64,000 bases of DNA from Bradyrhizobiaceae bacterium (GCA_003963145.1 RXJJ01000013.1:138865-202864); one strand, 5' to 3'; numbered from the stretch's first letter, positions 1 to 9,282 are shown. The notes: generated from the sequence alone by a model not told the origin. Numbers and translations are program-made.

Positions 1-359
1 GCCCGACGGTCTTCCCCTAGACGAGACTTGAAGCTCGATTTGACGAAAGAGGGTGTCGGCGAGACATCAGGCGAGACGGCCGGACAGCCGCAATAGGTTC
101 ACCCCTATGACGCGCTCCGGCAGAAGGGCTACAGGTCCTTCGTTCGTTGCGGATATTGTTTCCGCTATTCCGACGGAAACGCTGTTCGTTGGAATCTCGA
201 TCTGACGTGTTCACCGACGCCCTCGTTCTGTTTTTGACCGGAAGGTCTCAGCGTCGGGCGATCTGACCGAACCGTCTCACCACCCCTTTTTCCTTTCGGA
301 ATTTTCCCAGAGCTTCCAGTTGTCGGCTGGGCGGTTTGGTGGTGCTCAAATCACGCTGG
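1..359. other. Window-edge stretch without a supported gene
   Basis: This stretch lies downstream of the minus-strand SPINDLY-like gene that ends at 360. A 65-codon minus-strand frame (17-214) is rich in Arg and Ser, has no recognisable domain and no convincing ribosome binding site, so I do not call it. A pyrimidine-rich run lies at about 281-305. I see no clear hairpin terminator, tRNA or repeat. Confidence 0.4.
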
Positions 360-2498
360 TCATGTCTGCACCGCGAAAGATGCCGGCTTCTCGCCACGCA
401 GCGCACGTTCGTACATCGTGATGTAAGCTGCCTCCAGATGCCGCGTATATTGTGCTGTGTCGAACAGCGGCGCCGTCAGCCGGTTTTCGGCGAGCTTGGC
501 CTTGATCGACGCCAGCAGGACGGGGTCCTGCGCCAGTTTCAACGCCAGTGCTTCATAATCTTCCACCGAAGTCGTGATCAGTTCGGGCAAACCGACGGCA
601 CGCAACAGCGAACTCGCGACCCGGCTGGCGAAGGTCTGCCCCTCATACGTGATGACCGGAAGACCCGCCCATAGCGCGTCGCTCGCGGTGGTATGGGCGT
701 TGTAATAAAGGGTGTCGAGAAAGATGTCCGCGAATACGTGGCGGGCGAGATGATCCGCCGTGCTGACGCGCGGCGCGAAAACCAGCCGGTCCGCAGGGAC
801 CCCACGCGCCTCGGCCTCCTTGCGGAGATTGGCCTTCGCGGTCGGATTGGCTTCGAGCAGCCACAGCACGCTGCCCTCGACCTGACGCAAAAGGCGCATC
901 CAGACATCGAAGATATCGGGCGTGATCTTGAAGGAGTTGTTGAAGCAGCAATAAACCACACCTGAGGCGGGCAGGCCGAGATCGGTCCGGGCTGCCGTGG
1001 ATCTGGGAAGCGGCCGTGTGTCGTCGTTGGGCTGATACGTGTGCGGCAACCAGGCGATTTTCTCGGAATAGAACGCCTGATCGGATTCCGGAATTACCGT
1101 CCGGTCGGCGACGATGTAGTCGATGAACGAAGCGCCCATGGTGCCCGGAAAGCCGAGATAGTTGACCTGCACGGGGGCGGGACGGCGGACCAGAATTCCG
1201 GCCCGCATGTCCTGGGTGTACCCGCCAAGATCGATCAACAGATCCACTCCCAGACGGTGGACCAGGCTCGCGACGTCGGCATCGCTCACGGTGCTGATGT
1301 CATGAAAATCGTCGAAGGCGTTTTTGATGCGCTGTCCGGGTTCGCTGAGCGGCGTTTCGGTAATCGTGGAGAATCCGATCACCTCGAATCGCTCACGATC
1401 GTGATGTTCGATCGTGCCGGCCAGCAGATAGGTCGTCGGATGTTCGCGGAAGTCGGCGGACAGATACGCAACCTTGATTTTCTGGCGCCCGGGGCCGGGC
1501 GCGGTTGCGATCGGAGAAAAGGGAACGGGAAACGCGTTTTGGGAAAAACTCGTTGCCCCGATGAGCTGCTGGGACGATGTCGTCGGAAGGGTAAAATAAA
1601 GAAACGGGGCGATGCCGGACTGGAAGTTATGCGGCTCCGCGACGAAATCGCGGGCCAGCGTTGTGTAGTCGCTCCAGTCGCTGACGGTCAGCTTCAGACG
1701 AAGAATATGCGCTTTGGCCCCCGCAAAATCGGGTCTGAGTTTCAAAGCCGTTTGACATGCCTCGAAAGCCTCGATCTCGCGGTTCAACGCGGCCAGTATG
1801 ATGGCCTTGCCCAGATAGGCATCCTGATTGTCCGGCTTGAGGCTGATGGCTTTTTCGACGGCGGAAAGCGCGTGAGCGAAATTACCCCGCAAGCAGGAAA
1901 GCGTCGCGATCTCGTACCATGCTTCTCCCATGTCGGGCTTTAAGCGGGTGGCCTGCTGAAACGCTTTAAAGGCTGTTTCCGGCTCGCCGAGAAAGCAGAG
2001 CGATCGCCCTTTGTTAAAATGGGCTTCGGCGTAATGCGGCGATAATGCGATCGCCTTGTCGAAGCTGGTGACCGCATCACGGTATTGCTTCAGATCGTTG
2101 TGGACAGTGCCCACATTATTCCAGGTTTCAGATTCGGCGGGATTGATCGAAAGCGAGCGGTGGAACGCTGCCATCGCTTGTTCGGGCTTGCCCAGCGCCT
2201 TCAGGACGAGGCCGTAATTGTAAAATGTCTTGTCGGATCTGGCGTCGATGGAAATCGCCTTCTGCAAAAAGGGTTCTGCTTCCGCAAAGCGTTTTTGCTG
2301 GATCAGCAGCGCCGCATAAAGGTTCAGCGCGCCAAAATGCTCCGGCTCATGTTGAAGGAATTTCTGGAAGGCGCGTTCCGAGGTATCCAGCTGACCCTTT
2401 TGAAATGCGGTAACGGCACGTGTGAAAACATGGGACGGTTGCAACGCGTGGCTCCGGATGGGCTTGTTCCGTCTTTGCGCGGAATAACTTTCGATCAA
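360..2498 (-). CDS. TPR-repeat O-GlcNAc transferase-like (SPINDLY/OGT family, GT41) protein
   Basis: This 712-residue protein has tandem TPR repeats over roughly residues 22-270, followed by a GT41-type catalytic half. The family transfers a sugar from a nucleotide sugar to Ser/Thr of cytosolic proteins. Seen motifs match the OGT active site: SADFREHP at 347-354 (His353 in the place of the OGT catalytic-region His), NNSFK with Lys524, and NAHTTASDALWAG at 600-612 (His602 and Thr residues that bind UDP). The frame opens with TTG at 2498; no in-frame ATG lies nearby, so the exact start is uncertain. It sits alone between the window edge and tRNA-Ser, with no acceptor gene beside it. Membership of the family is clear; donor sugar and target proteins cannot be read from sequence. 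Confidence 0.85.
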   Translation of the reverse strand: MIESYSAQRRNKPIRSHALQPSHVFTRAVTAFQKGQLDTSERAFQKFLQHEPEHFGALNLYAALLIQQKRFAEAEPFLQKAISIDARSDKTFYNYGLVLKALGKPEQAMAAFHRSLSINPAESETWNNVGTVHNDLKQYRDAVTSFDKAIALSPHYAEAHFNKGRSLCFLGEPETAFKAFQQATRLKPDMGEAWYEIATLSCLRGNFAHALSAVEKAISLKPDNQDAYLGKAIILAALNREIEAFEACQTALKLRPDFAGAKAHILRLKLTVSDWSDYTTLARDFVAEPHNFQSGIAPFLYFTLPTTSSQQLIGATSFSQNAFPVPFSPIATAPGPGRQKIKVAYLSADFREHPTTYLLAGTIEHHDRERFEVIGFSTITETPLSEPGQRIKNAFDDFHDISTVSDADVASLVHRLGVDLLIDLGGYTQDMRAGILVRRPAPVQVNYLGFPGTMGASFIDYIVADRTVIPESDQAFYSEKIAWLPHTYQPNDDTRPLPRSTAARTDLGLPASGVVYCCFNNSFKITPDIFDVWMRLLRQVEGSVLWLLEANPTAKANLRKEAEARGVPADRLVFAPRVSTADHLARHVFADIFLDTLYYNAHTTASDALWAGLPVITYEGQTFASRVASSLLRAVGLPELITTSVEDYEALALKLAQDPVLLASIKAKLAENRLTAPLFDTAQYTRHLEAAYITMYERALRGEKPASFAVQT

Positions 2499-2578
2499 TG
2501 CGACTTCGAGTAGATGTGCTGCGCGAATCTCTGTCTTTCCGGGAGCGGGGCGCTTTCAGAAGGCGCCGATGTGCAGCG

Positions 2579-2670
2579 TGGCGGAGACGGAGGGATTCGA
2601 ACCCTCGATACCCCTTTCAGGGTATGCTCATTTAGCAAACGAGTGCCTTCAGCCGCTCGGCCACGTCTCC
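2579..2670 (-). tRNA. tRNA-Ser (anticodon GCU)
   Basis: On the minus strand a full class II cloverleaf can be drawn. The acceptor GGAGACG pairs with CGTCTCC, the discriminator base is G, and CCA is encoded at 2581-2579. The anticodon arm CTCGT-TTGCTAA-ATGAG gives anticodon GCU. A long variable arm (CATACCCTGAAAGGGGTAT) and the T arm with GGTTCGAATCC follow. The long variable arm and anticodon agree on serine (codons AGC/AGU). Confidence 0.97.
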
Positions 2671-3217
2671 ACGCGCCCGACGATATGCCCGACACGGCGG
2701 CTGCCTGCAAGCTGCGCGGTTGGTTGACTCTTTTAAAGAGATATTCGCGATCGCTGCCTGCCATTTCGGCAATTTGGACGCGATGAGTGCTCCGATTCGG
2801 GCAACCCGCAAAACGCGCGGCTCCTTCCGGGGCGGTCTTGGGAACACCTGCACGGCTTTTGTCCCGTTGATTGGGCCGATTCAAAAAGACAGTTATTTCA
2901 ATGCTTTGCGGATTTGTTCCATGCAAATACGAGTGCCATTTGTGCAACACATTTCCGAAAAGGGGGCAGGATGCCCTCATATGTGGCGGTCCTTTGTTGC
3001 TTGTGCGGCATCGTTAGGTAATTCTCCCCAAAGCGACGGAGGGGGGCATCCCGAGGTCGTCCCGTTTGGAAGTTTCGCTTAAGTCGCTCGCGTTTGTGCG
3101 GGAGTGTCCGAAAGCGCGAGGCGACCGGGCGGTCCACTGGGATCAAGGGAACCTACCTCGGGTGTGACTTACACCGGCGGACCGGGACCTTCCCAAACAG
3201 AGCAACTTGGAGGTTTT
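2671..3217. other. Intergenic region and porin leader
   Basis: This 547-bp stretch separates tRNA-Ser (minus) from the porin (plus). Short frames exist on both strands, but none has a credible start or domain. I see a 13-bp palindrome CTCTTTTAAAGAG at 2728-2740, close to the likely tRNA promoter side, and a small hairpin GGTGT-gactt-ACACC at 3161-3175 about 40 bp before the porin start. The rest is probably the promoter and long untranslated leader of a highly expressed porin; I cannot place the -35 and -10 boxes with confidence. Confidence 0.4.
3209..3213 (+). promoter_or_regulatory. Ribosome binding site of the porin
   Basis: GGAGG lies four bases before ATG 3218. It fixes the start there rather than at the upstream in-frame codon at 3104, and the resulting N-terminus is a clean signal peptide. 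Confidence 0.8.
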
Positions 3218-4717
3218 ATGAGCAAGATTAAGAGCCTTGTCCTCGGATCGGCGGCGGGTCTCGTCGCGATCGGTGGAGCACAGGCGGCTGATCTTCCCGT
3301 CAAGGCCAAAGCGGTCGAATACGTGAAGGTTTGCTCCCTGTACGGAGCCGGTTTCTACTACATCCCGGGCACCGACACCTGTCTTCGTATCGGCGGTTAC
3401 GTCCGCGCCGAATACAACTTCAACTCCGGTAACTCCGACGCGCCGTCGATGACCAACACCTACGCGCGCAACGGAACCTGGAACAACACCCGCGCCCGCA
3501 TCCAGCTCCAGTTCGACGCTCGCACCGCGACCGAATGGGGTGTCGTGCGCGCGTTCGCTCAGGTCAACCCGCAGTTCTCGACGGGCGACCAGCTGACGAA
3601 CAACGACGTCAACCGCTTCGACTTCGCGTTCATCCAGTTCGCCGGCTTCACCTTCGGCCGCTCGGCTTCGGCTTACGCGCTGCCTTGGAACGCCAACCCG
3701 GGCAACAACCTGACCTCGTTCCTGATGGGCGGCCCGAACTTCGACGGCGGCGTCTGGAACGTTCAGTACACTTGGCAGTTCGGAAACGGCTTCTCGGCCA
3801 CCGTCGGTGTGGACGAGCAGAGCGAATCGAACCGCGTCGGTCTGATCAACGCGACCAACGGCCTCACCGTCTTCAACGGCTATACCAACTGGTATAACGG
3901 TGTGACCTCCTCGACGGGCGCCAACCAGGCTGTTCAGGGCTACTACGGTGGCGCTGTTGACGTGGTCGGCAACCTGAAGCTCGATCAGGCCTGGGGTCTT
4001 ATCCAGGTGTCTGGCGCGGCTCACCAGGTTCGCTCGAACTACCTGACCGACGGCACCGCTTCGCCGTACGTGGTCAACGCACCTGCTGACAAGTGGGGCT
4101 ACGCCGTCAACCTCGGCCTGCAGATCAAGAACCTGCCGACCGGACCTGGCGACGACATCAAGTTCACCGTCGGCTACACCGAAGGTGCGCTGCGCTACAT
4201 CATGGGCTCTTCGAACGCAACGCCGCGCAATATCGGTCTGTTCGGTGGTTCGGACAGCTTCAAGTTCGCGACTGCTCCGATTGCCGATGGCGTGATCCCG
4301 CTTGTTGGCAACGAAATCCAGCTGACCAAGGGCTTCGGCCTGAACGGTGGTTTCAACCACTACTGGAACGCCAACTGGTCGAGCAGCGTGTTCGGTTCGT
4401 ACACCAAGATCGACTACAACGACACCGCAGCTGCTTCTCTCGGAACTGCCTGGGCAGCTGCCGCGAAGAAGCTTGGTACCTTCACGGGCACCTACAATCC
4501 TGACTTCAACATTGCTCAGGTCGGTGTCGTTACCTCGTGGACCCCGGTCAAGGGCCTGACGTTCTCCGGCGAAGCGCTGTACACCAACGTCGACGGTTCG
4601 ACCAAGGGTACGCTGGTTGCCGGTACGGGCCCGGTTGCCGGCCACGGCCCGGGTACCTACACCATCGGTTCGCAGGACATCTGGAGCGGTTCGCTCCGCG
4701 TTCAGCGCAACTTCTGA
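3218..4717 (+). CDS. Outer-membrane porin (alphaproteobacterial Porin_2/Omp2b family)
   Basis: This 499-residue general diffusion porin is expected to form a trimeric beta-barrel in the outer membrane. A Sec signal peptide ends near AQA-AD (residues 21-25). The family hallmark, with Cys residues in KVCSLYGAGFYYIPG and DTCLRIGGYVRAEYNF, covers residues 37-68. The protein ends in Phe (RVQRNF), the usual C-terminal signal for barrel assembly. It stands alone with its own leader and a strong terminator, and its codon use is very uniform (many AAC, GGC, TTC, GTC), which fits high expression. A frame extending back to 3104 would put 38 non-signal residues in front and is rejected. Confidence 0.95.
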   Translation: MSKIKSLVLGSAAGLVAIGGAQAADLPVKAKAVEYVKVCSLYGAGFYYIPGTDTCLRIGGYVRAEYNFNSGNSDAPSMTNTYARNGTWNNTRARIQLQFDARTATEWGVVRAFAQVNPQFSTGDQLTNNDVNRFDFAFIQFAGFTFGRSASAYALPWNANPGNNLTSFLMGGPNFDGGVWNVQYTWQFGNGFSATVGVDEQSESNRVGLINATNGLTVFNGYTNWYNGVTSSTGANQAVQGYYGGAVDVVGNLKLDQAWGLIQVSGAAHQVRSNYLTDGTASPYVVNAPADKWGYAVNLGLQIKNLPTGPGDDIKFTVGYTEGALRYIMGSSNATPRNIGLFGGSDSFKFATAPIADGVIPLVGNEIQLTKGFGLNGGFNHYWNANWSSSVFGSYTKIDYNDTAAASLGTAWAAAAKKLGTFTGTYNPDFNIAQVGVVTSWTPVKGLTFSGEALYTNVDGSTKGTLVAGTGPVAGHGPGTYTIGSQDIWSGSLRVQRNF

Positions 4718-4750
4718 TCCTTTCACCCTTACGGGTGAGATCAACGAAAC

Positions 4751-4780
4751 CCCGGCAGGCAACTGCCGGGGTTTTTGTTT
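4751..4780 (+). terminator. Rho-independent terminator of the porin gene
   Basis: Stem CCCCGGCAG / CTGCCGGGG with loop GCAA is followed by TTTTTGTTT, 33 bp after the porin stop. A smaller hairpin TCACCC-ttac-GGGTGA precedes it at 4727-4742. Confidence 0.93.
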
Positions 4781-4936
4781 AAGGCTATACTTGTTTAGGG
4801 CTATACGATCGGGTTGCAGGTCGCGCTTGGTGCCATTGCCTCGTTACGTCATTGCGCGTGCGAGTGATCCATACCCGGGGTTTTCAGCGTATAGACCGCC
4901 GCAGTTTTTCCGACGGCGACGGTCATGCAGTCCGGC

Positions 4937-5842
4937 TTATGCTGCCGTGTCGCATCGCGCGCAAAATGCCGCGATCCTTGCGATGGTCGGTTGGTCCTCG
5001 AGCAGCGGCGCGTGGCCCTGATCGGCAACGGTCACGACTTCCAGATCGGGCCGCCGTGTCTGCATGTCGGCGACGCCTTGCACGGTCAAAAGATCCGACA
5101 GCGCGCCATGGATCAGCATCAGCGGCACGCCGGCCATCTTGTCGAACAGATCCCAGATCGGGGGAGGCGGATTTTCCGGGTCGACGGCATCGAACACGTG
5201 GCCGAGCCTGGGATCGTAGGTGCGAACAAGCCCGCCGCCCTCCTGCCTGAATGCGCGGCGAGTCCATTCCATCCATTGTGCGTCGGTGAGGGCAGGAAAG
5301 ACCTTTCCAAACAATGCCTTAAGGCCGGCGCACGCGTCGTCCCAGGTCTGGCGCGGGGGCGGATCGCTGATATAGCCCTTGATCTTAACGAGGCCACGCA
5401 TATCCAGCGCCGGTCCGATATCGTTCAGGATCACGCCGGCGAGCAGGGCCGGTTGGGTCGCCGCCAGCACCATGGAGATAATTCCGCCGCGAGACGTGCC
5501 GAGTAGAATGGCACGGCCAATACCGGCCTCCTTTGCTACAGCCAGAACGTCGCCGCTCTCGACCGCGACGTTATAATTTGCCGGATCCGGATCGTAATCC
5601 GATTGCCCGCGGCCGCGATAATCCATCGACACCACACGCCTCGGTGCCTGCGTGTCGCTTGCAAGCGCTTTCGCCACAGCGTCGAAATCCTCCGCGGTGC
5701 GCGTCAAACCGGGCAGGCAAAGCACGGGCAGATCGCTGCTGCCAACGGGTTCTATAGTCCGTCCGCGCAGTTTCAAACCGTCTGCCGAACGGCAGAAAAA
5801 ATCCTCGAAGGCGTGGGTTATTTTCCGTCTCCCGATGGGCAA
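4937..5842 (-). CDS. Alpha/beta-fold hydrolase
   Basis: This 301-residue single-domain hydrolase has the usual alpha/beta order: an oxyanion strand LCLPGLTRTA (41-50), RVVSMDYRGRGQSD (69-82), the nucleophile elbow GTSRGG with Ser117, a lid region around 150-200, a late acid strand (VPLMLIHGALSDLL) and a C-terminal catalytic His in DQGHAPLLED. The GLTRTAEDF oxyanion segment and GTSRGG elbow are common in a family of uncharacterised esterase- or haloalkane-dehalogenase-like proteins of Hyphomicrobiales. It has no functional neighbours: the porin is convergent and the next gene is divergent. The substrate cannot be predicted. Confidence 0.88.
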   Translation of the reverse strand: MPIGRRKITHAFEDFFCRSADGLKLRGRTIEPVGSSDLPVLCLPGLTRTAEDFDAVAKALASDTQAPRRVVSMDYRGRGQSDYDPDPANYNVAVESGDVLAVAKEAGIGRAILLGTSRGGIISMVLAATQPALLAGVILNDIGPALDMRGLVKIKGYISDPPPRQTWDDACAGLKALFGKVFPALTDAQWMEWTRRAFRQEGGGLVRTYDPRLGHVFDAVDPENPPPPIWDLFDKMAGVPLMLIHGALSDLLTVQGVADMQTRRPDLEVVTVADQGHAPLLEDQPTIARIAAFCARCDTAA

Positions 5843-6111
5843 TGGGTGTGGAAGGACGTCTTTGCACTCGGCTGTTTCGTGCCGAATTCCGACAGTGAAC
5901 CATCATCAGCCCCGCTTCGCCACAGGCCAAGGGTATTTGGAGTTGAGAAGCTCTCTCGCAGATGTATTCTTAGCCGATCACACGTCACTTCGCCCGTTTT
6001 CATCATTTAAAAATTGGCTCGCGAGCGACCGCGCGGCTTCCGGATATGACTTGGAGCTGTTTCGGAATGGCGCGCAAGGGGAGCAGATACTGACATGAAG
6101 CATGTACGCTT

Positions 6112-6960
6112 ATGAAATGGGCGGTTACCGTTGTTTCGCCCCCCAATTACATTCATTCGGCAGTGTTTCGAGAGGTGGCTGAGACCATTTTCTACGGCCT
6201 GAAAGCACTCGGATACGACGCGATTCTTACCGAGGAAGGCTCCCTGCCGGGACGCCGGCATATCGTCCTGGGAGCCAACTTGCTGGTTTATTATCCCCTT
6301 CCGCTTTCGGACGATGCGATCCTCTACAATCTGGAGCAGGTCGAAAACAACCAGACGTGGATCACGCCTGCGCTGATCGATCTATTCAAGAAGCATGTGC
6401 TTTGGGATTATTGCGACGCCAACGTCAAGGCTCTTTCGAATCTTGGTATCCATGCGGCTCATGTGTTGCCCATCGGGTATCGAAAAGAGCTCAGCCGTAT
6501 TCAGAAATCGTCCGTGAAAGATATCGATGTTCTTTTCGTCGGGAGCATGAACGATCGCCGCCGCGCCGTGCTGGAAGCAATGCATTTGCTGGGTTTGAAG
6601 GTTGCTCACGTTTTTGGTCAGTACGGAGCGCAGCGTGATGAAATCATTGGTCGTTCCAAATTGCTTCTTAACTTGCATTTTTACGACGCGAAAATCCTGG
6701 AGGTTGTGCGGATCAGCTATTATCTCGCGAATGAATGCGCAGTTCTGTCCGAGCGCAGTGCAAATCCGGAAGATGACAAAATATTTGAAGGCGGCCTTTT
6801 CTTTTCTGAATATTCTGATCTGGCGCCTCGAGCGCGCTATCTATGTGACAATCCGCACCTTCTGACGGCAACGGCTGAGCGCGGATTCGCCATCATGCAA
6901 AGCCGGGATATCGAATCCTATCTACGATCGGCTATCGCGAGCCTGAATGCGCAGGAGTAA
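6112..6960 (+). CDS. Glycosyltransferase-like protein (CgeB/GT4-like C-terminal fold), orphan
   Basis: This 282-residue protein has a weak N-terminal Rossmann pattern (WAVTVVSPPNYIHSAVFREV) and a second half with features of GT-B enzymes: DIDVLFVGSMNDRRR near 137-151, FGQYGAQRDEIIGRSKLLLNLHFYD near 168-192, and a terminal LTATAERGF / SYLRSAI pattern that often ends CgeB-like and GT1/GT4 proteins. The ...VGSMNDRR...SKLLLNLH... arrangement resembles uncharacterised glycosyltransferases linked to surface or spore modification. The coding sequence is visibly richer in A and T than its neighbours, so recent acquisition is plausible. The start ATG at 6112 is the only good one. Function is inferred from fold-like motifs only. 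Confidence 0.6.
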   Translation: MKWAVTVVSPPNYIHSAVFREVAETIFYGLKALGYDAILTEEGSLPGRRHIVLGANLLVYYPLPLSDDAILYNLEQVENNQTWITPALIDLFKKHVLWDYCDANVKALSNLGIHAAHVLPIGYRKELSRIQKSSVKDIDVLFVGSMNDRRRAVLEAMHLLGLKVAHVFGQYGAQRDEIIGRSKLLLNLHFYDAKILEVVRISYYLANECAVLSERSANPEDDKIFEGGLFFSEYSDLAPRARYLCDNPHLLTATAERGFAIMQSRDIESYLRSAIASLNAQE

Positions 6961-7056
6961 CACCGGAATCGGAATTTTCAGGAGTTATCGCCGGGAAGGC
7001 TGGCTTCACAACGCTTGTGTCGTTCTCCGGTCCAGTAATTCCGGTGACGAAGTTGA

Positions 7057-9282
7057 TCATTCCGTCGACGAGCCGCGCCGCAGGTCGGCCTCGATCAGAA
7101 GCTGGTGACTGCCGCCGAACCGTGCCCGGTAGACCTGAAGGTTCTCCATGATGCGCTGAACATAGTTGCGCGTTTCAGAGAACGGAATCTGTTCGACCCA
7201 GTCCACCGCATCGACATTCGAATCGCGTGGATCGCCATATCGCTCGACCCATTTACGCACGCTGCCACGGCCGGCATTGTAGCCGGCAAAAGTCATGATG
7301 TAGGAGCCGCGATAATCGTCGATCAGTCCGCCAAGCTCAGCGGCGCCCATCGAGGCATTGTAGGAGGGATCGCCCTTCAGCCGCGCCAGATCGAAGGTCG
7401 CGTTATATTTCTTGGCGACATAGCGCCCTGCATCGGGCGTGACCTGCATCAATCCATAGGCATTGGCCGGTGAAACGACGGCGGGATTAAAGGCGCTTTC
7501 CTGCCGCGCGATCGCGTAAACGATAGCTTTTTCGACCTGCGGGCCGATGTCCCGATAAGGCGGAATGCCGCTCACCGGGTAAGCGTAATAGTCGAAGGGC
7601 ATGCCGCGGTTGAGCGCGGCCTTGCCAACCAGAAGCATGGCGCGCGCGTCGTTGTTGCGCTGGGCCAGTTCGCACAGCGCCAGCAGGGCGTCCTGATCCG
7701 CGCGCTCGCCGAGGTCACCGAAAATCGGAATCGCCAGTTCTTCCTCGTCGAGTGCGTAAAGCAGCGCCACCGCGCGGACGATCTCGAGCCGCTCGCCCCC
7801 ATGCGATCGTCCGGGCGACTCGTTCAGCGCGAGTTGCGGCAGCCGCAGCTTGGCGCGCGCCAGCTGGCCGTAATAGCTGGTGGAATGGATAGCCGCGCTT
7901 CTGTACGCCTGCTGCGCCTCCTGCGTCCGGCCGGCGGCCTCGGCGGCGCGGCCCTGCCAATATCCGGCGCGGGCCAGCGCGGTGGGATTGACGGTGTCGG
8001 TGCCGAGGCGGGCGAAGTGCTGCGCCGCCAGATTGGGATCGTTGAGGAAACGGAGCGCGATCCAGCCGGCGGTGAACTCCCTCTCGGCTCTGTAGATCGG
8101 CTTGTCGGGGACGGCGGCATCGCGCGCGACCTGATAAGCGAGACGCGGCTCGTTATTGTCCAGCAATTTGCGGGCGACAAGCCGCCGCTCGATCCACCAT
8201 TCATCGACATTGATCAGCCGGGCCGGATCGCGCGGCGCGCTCGCGAGCAATTGCCCGGCCTCGGCAATCTTGTCGTCACGGCGCAGCAACTGCACCTTGC
8301 TGAAGATGTAGCCGGCATCGCTGCGCAACTCATGCGGAACCGCTTCGAGGGCGGCGCGGGCGTTGGACGCCTTTTTGTTGACTGCGATACGGGCCTTGGC
8401 CAGTGCGATATAGCCCGGTCCCAGACGTTTGGCGGAGCGCAGCGCGGCCTCGCTGTCCGGGCTGTTGCCATACAGCAGCATGTCCATGCGCGTCTTGTAG
8501 TCGCCGCCCGTCAGCAGGGGGCTGAACTGAGCGAGCGCGGCTTCTTCTACGTCGCCGGAGAACGAATCTCCGCGCCAGGCTTCGCGTACCAGCCGTTCGG
8601 CCTTCTGGCGGTCGCCGCGAGCGAGCAGCACGCGGGCCAGAACGAAGCGGCCCTTCGCGGAAAGGGGTTCTTCATTGCCGAAATAGGTCAGCACAGTGGT
8701 GTCATCGCGGCGGTCGTCCCAGAGCGCGGCCTCGCCGCGGCGGCGCAGGAATGTCTGACTCGGCCAGCTCGGATTTTCCGACAGAAAGGCCCGGTAACGC
8801 TCTGCCGACGCGCCGTTGTCGTCGCTGCGCAGGATGATCCATTCGGACAATTTGCGCGCGATCGGGTCGCCGATCGATGCCTGCAATTGCGTGGCATCCT
8901 GCGGCTTTTTTGCGCGAACCAGTTCGATCACCTGTTCAAGCGCATCGGCGTCGGCCTTCGGCGTCGAGGTCGTGGTGGCAACGGCGAGCGGTGCCGAAGA
9001 CGTTCGCTTCGGCGTGGCAAGGCGCGGTGTCGCCGTGAGCGCGGGAGAGGGCTGGACCGGAGGCTTCGGCGGTAGTGCGGCGACCGTGCTTTTGTCGGTC
9101 AGCTTCGGACCGGTAGGTAATTGCGAGAGTGATTTTGCGGTTTTCGGCACCACGCTGCGCGGAATCGGGCGCGGTTTCGGCAGCGGAACGCTCAACGCGG
9201 CTTGCGCGCTCAGCGCCAGAATCCCGGCGGCGAGCGCGACCAGGCGCCAACAGGATGCCGATTTTGAGACGAATAAGGTCAC
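7057..9282 (-). CDS. slt: Soluble lytic murein transglycosylase (Slt70-like)
   Basis: This 741-residue periplasmic enzyme cleaves the MurNAc-GlcNAc bond to give 1,6-anhydro ends. It has a signal peptide (residues 1-32, ending at AALSVPLP), a Pro/Ala-rich linker (33-110), a long helical superhelix region (about 115-560) and a C-terminal SLT domain. The catalytic Glu595 lies in ARQESAFNP, followed by YGLMQVTPDAG and FAGYNAGRGSVRKW, all classic goose-lysozyme-fold motifs. The length fits the Slt70 family. The gene is divergent from dapA with 279 bp between starts, and convergent with the glycosyltransferase-like gene. Confidence 0.94.
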   Translation of the reverse strand: MTLFVSKSASCWRLVALAAGILALSAQAALSVPLPKPRPIPRSVVPKTAKSLSQLPTGPKLTDKSTVAALPPKPPVQPSPALTATPRLATPKRTSSAPLAVATTTSTPKADADALEQVIELVRAKKPQDATQLQASIGDPIARKLSEWIILRSDDNGASAERYRAFLSENPSWPSQTFLRRRGEAALWDDRRDDTTVLTYFGNEEPLSAKGRFVLARVLLARGDRQKAERLVREAWRGDSFSGDVEEAALAQFSPLLTGGDYKTRMDMLLYGNSPDSEAALRSAKRLGPGYIALAKARIAVNKKASNARAALEAVPHELRSDAGYIFSKVQLLRRDDKIAEAGQLLASAPRDPARLINVDEWWIERRLVARKLLDNNEPRLAYQVARDAAVPDKPIYRAEREFTAGWIALRFLNDPNLAAQHFARLGTDTVNPTALARAGYWQGRAAEAAGRTQEAQQAYRSAAIHSTSYYGQLARAKLRLPQLALNESPGRSHGGERLEIVRAVALLYALDEEELAIPIFGDLGERADQDALLALCELAQRNNDARAMLLVGKAALNRGMPFDYYAYPVSGIPPYRDIGPQVEKAIVYAIARQESAFNPAVVSPANAYGLMQVTPDAGRYVAKKYNATFDLARLKGDPSYNASMGAAELGGLIDDYRGSYIMTFAGYNAGRGSVRKWVERYGDPRDSNVDAVDWVEQIPFSETRNYVQRIMENLQVYRARFGGSHQLLIEADLRRGSSTE

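Noticed and set aside
17..214. 65-codon minus-strand frame
   Set aside because: Arg/Ser-rich, no domain, no ribosome site; typical of a chance frame in GC-rich DNA.
3143..4762. 539-codon minus-strand frame opposite the porin
   Set aside because: Val/Arg/Gly-rich shadow of the highly biased porin codons.
1..7000. Genomic island integrated at tRNA-Ser
   Set aside because: No integrase and no repeated tRNA 3' end were seen, and the flanking genes look like core genes.
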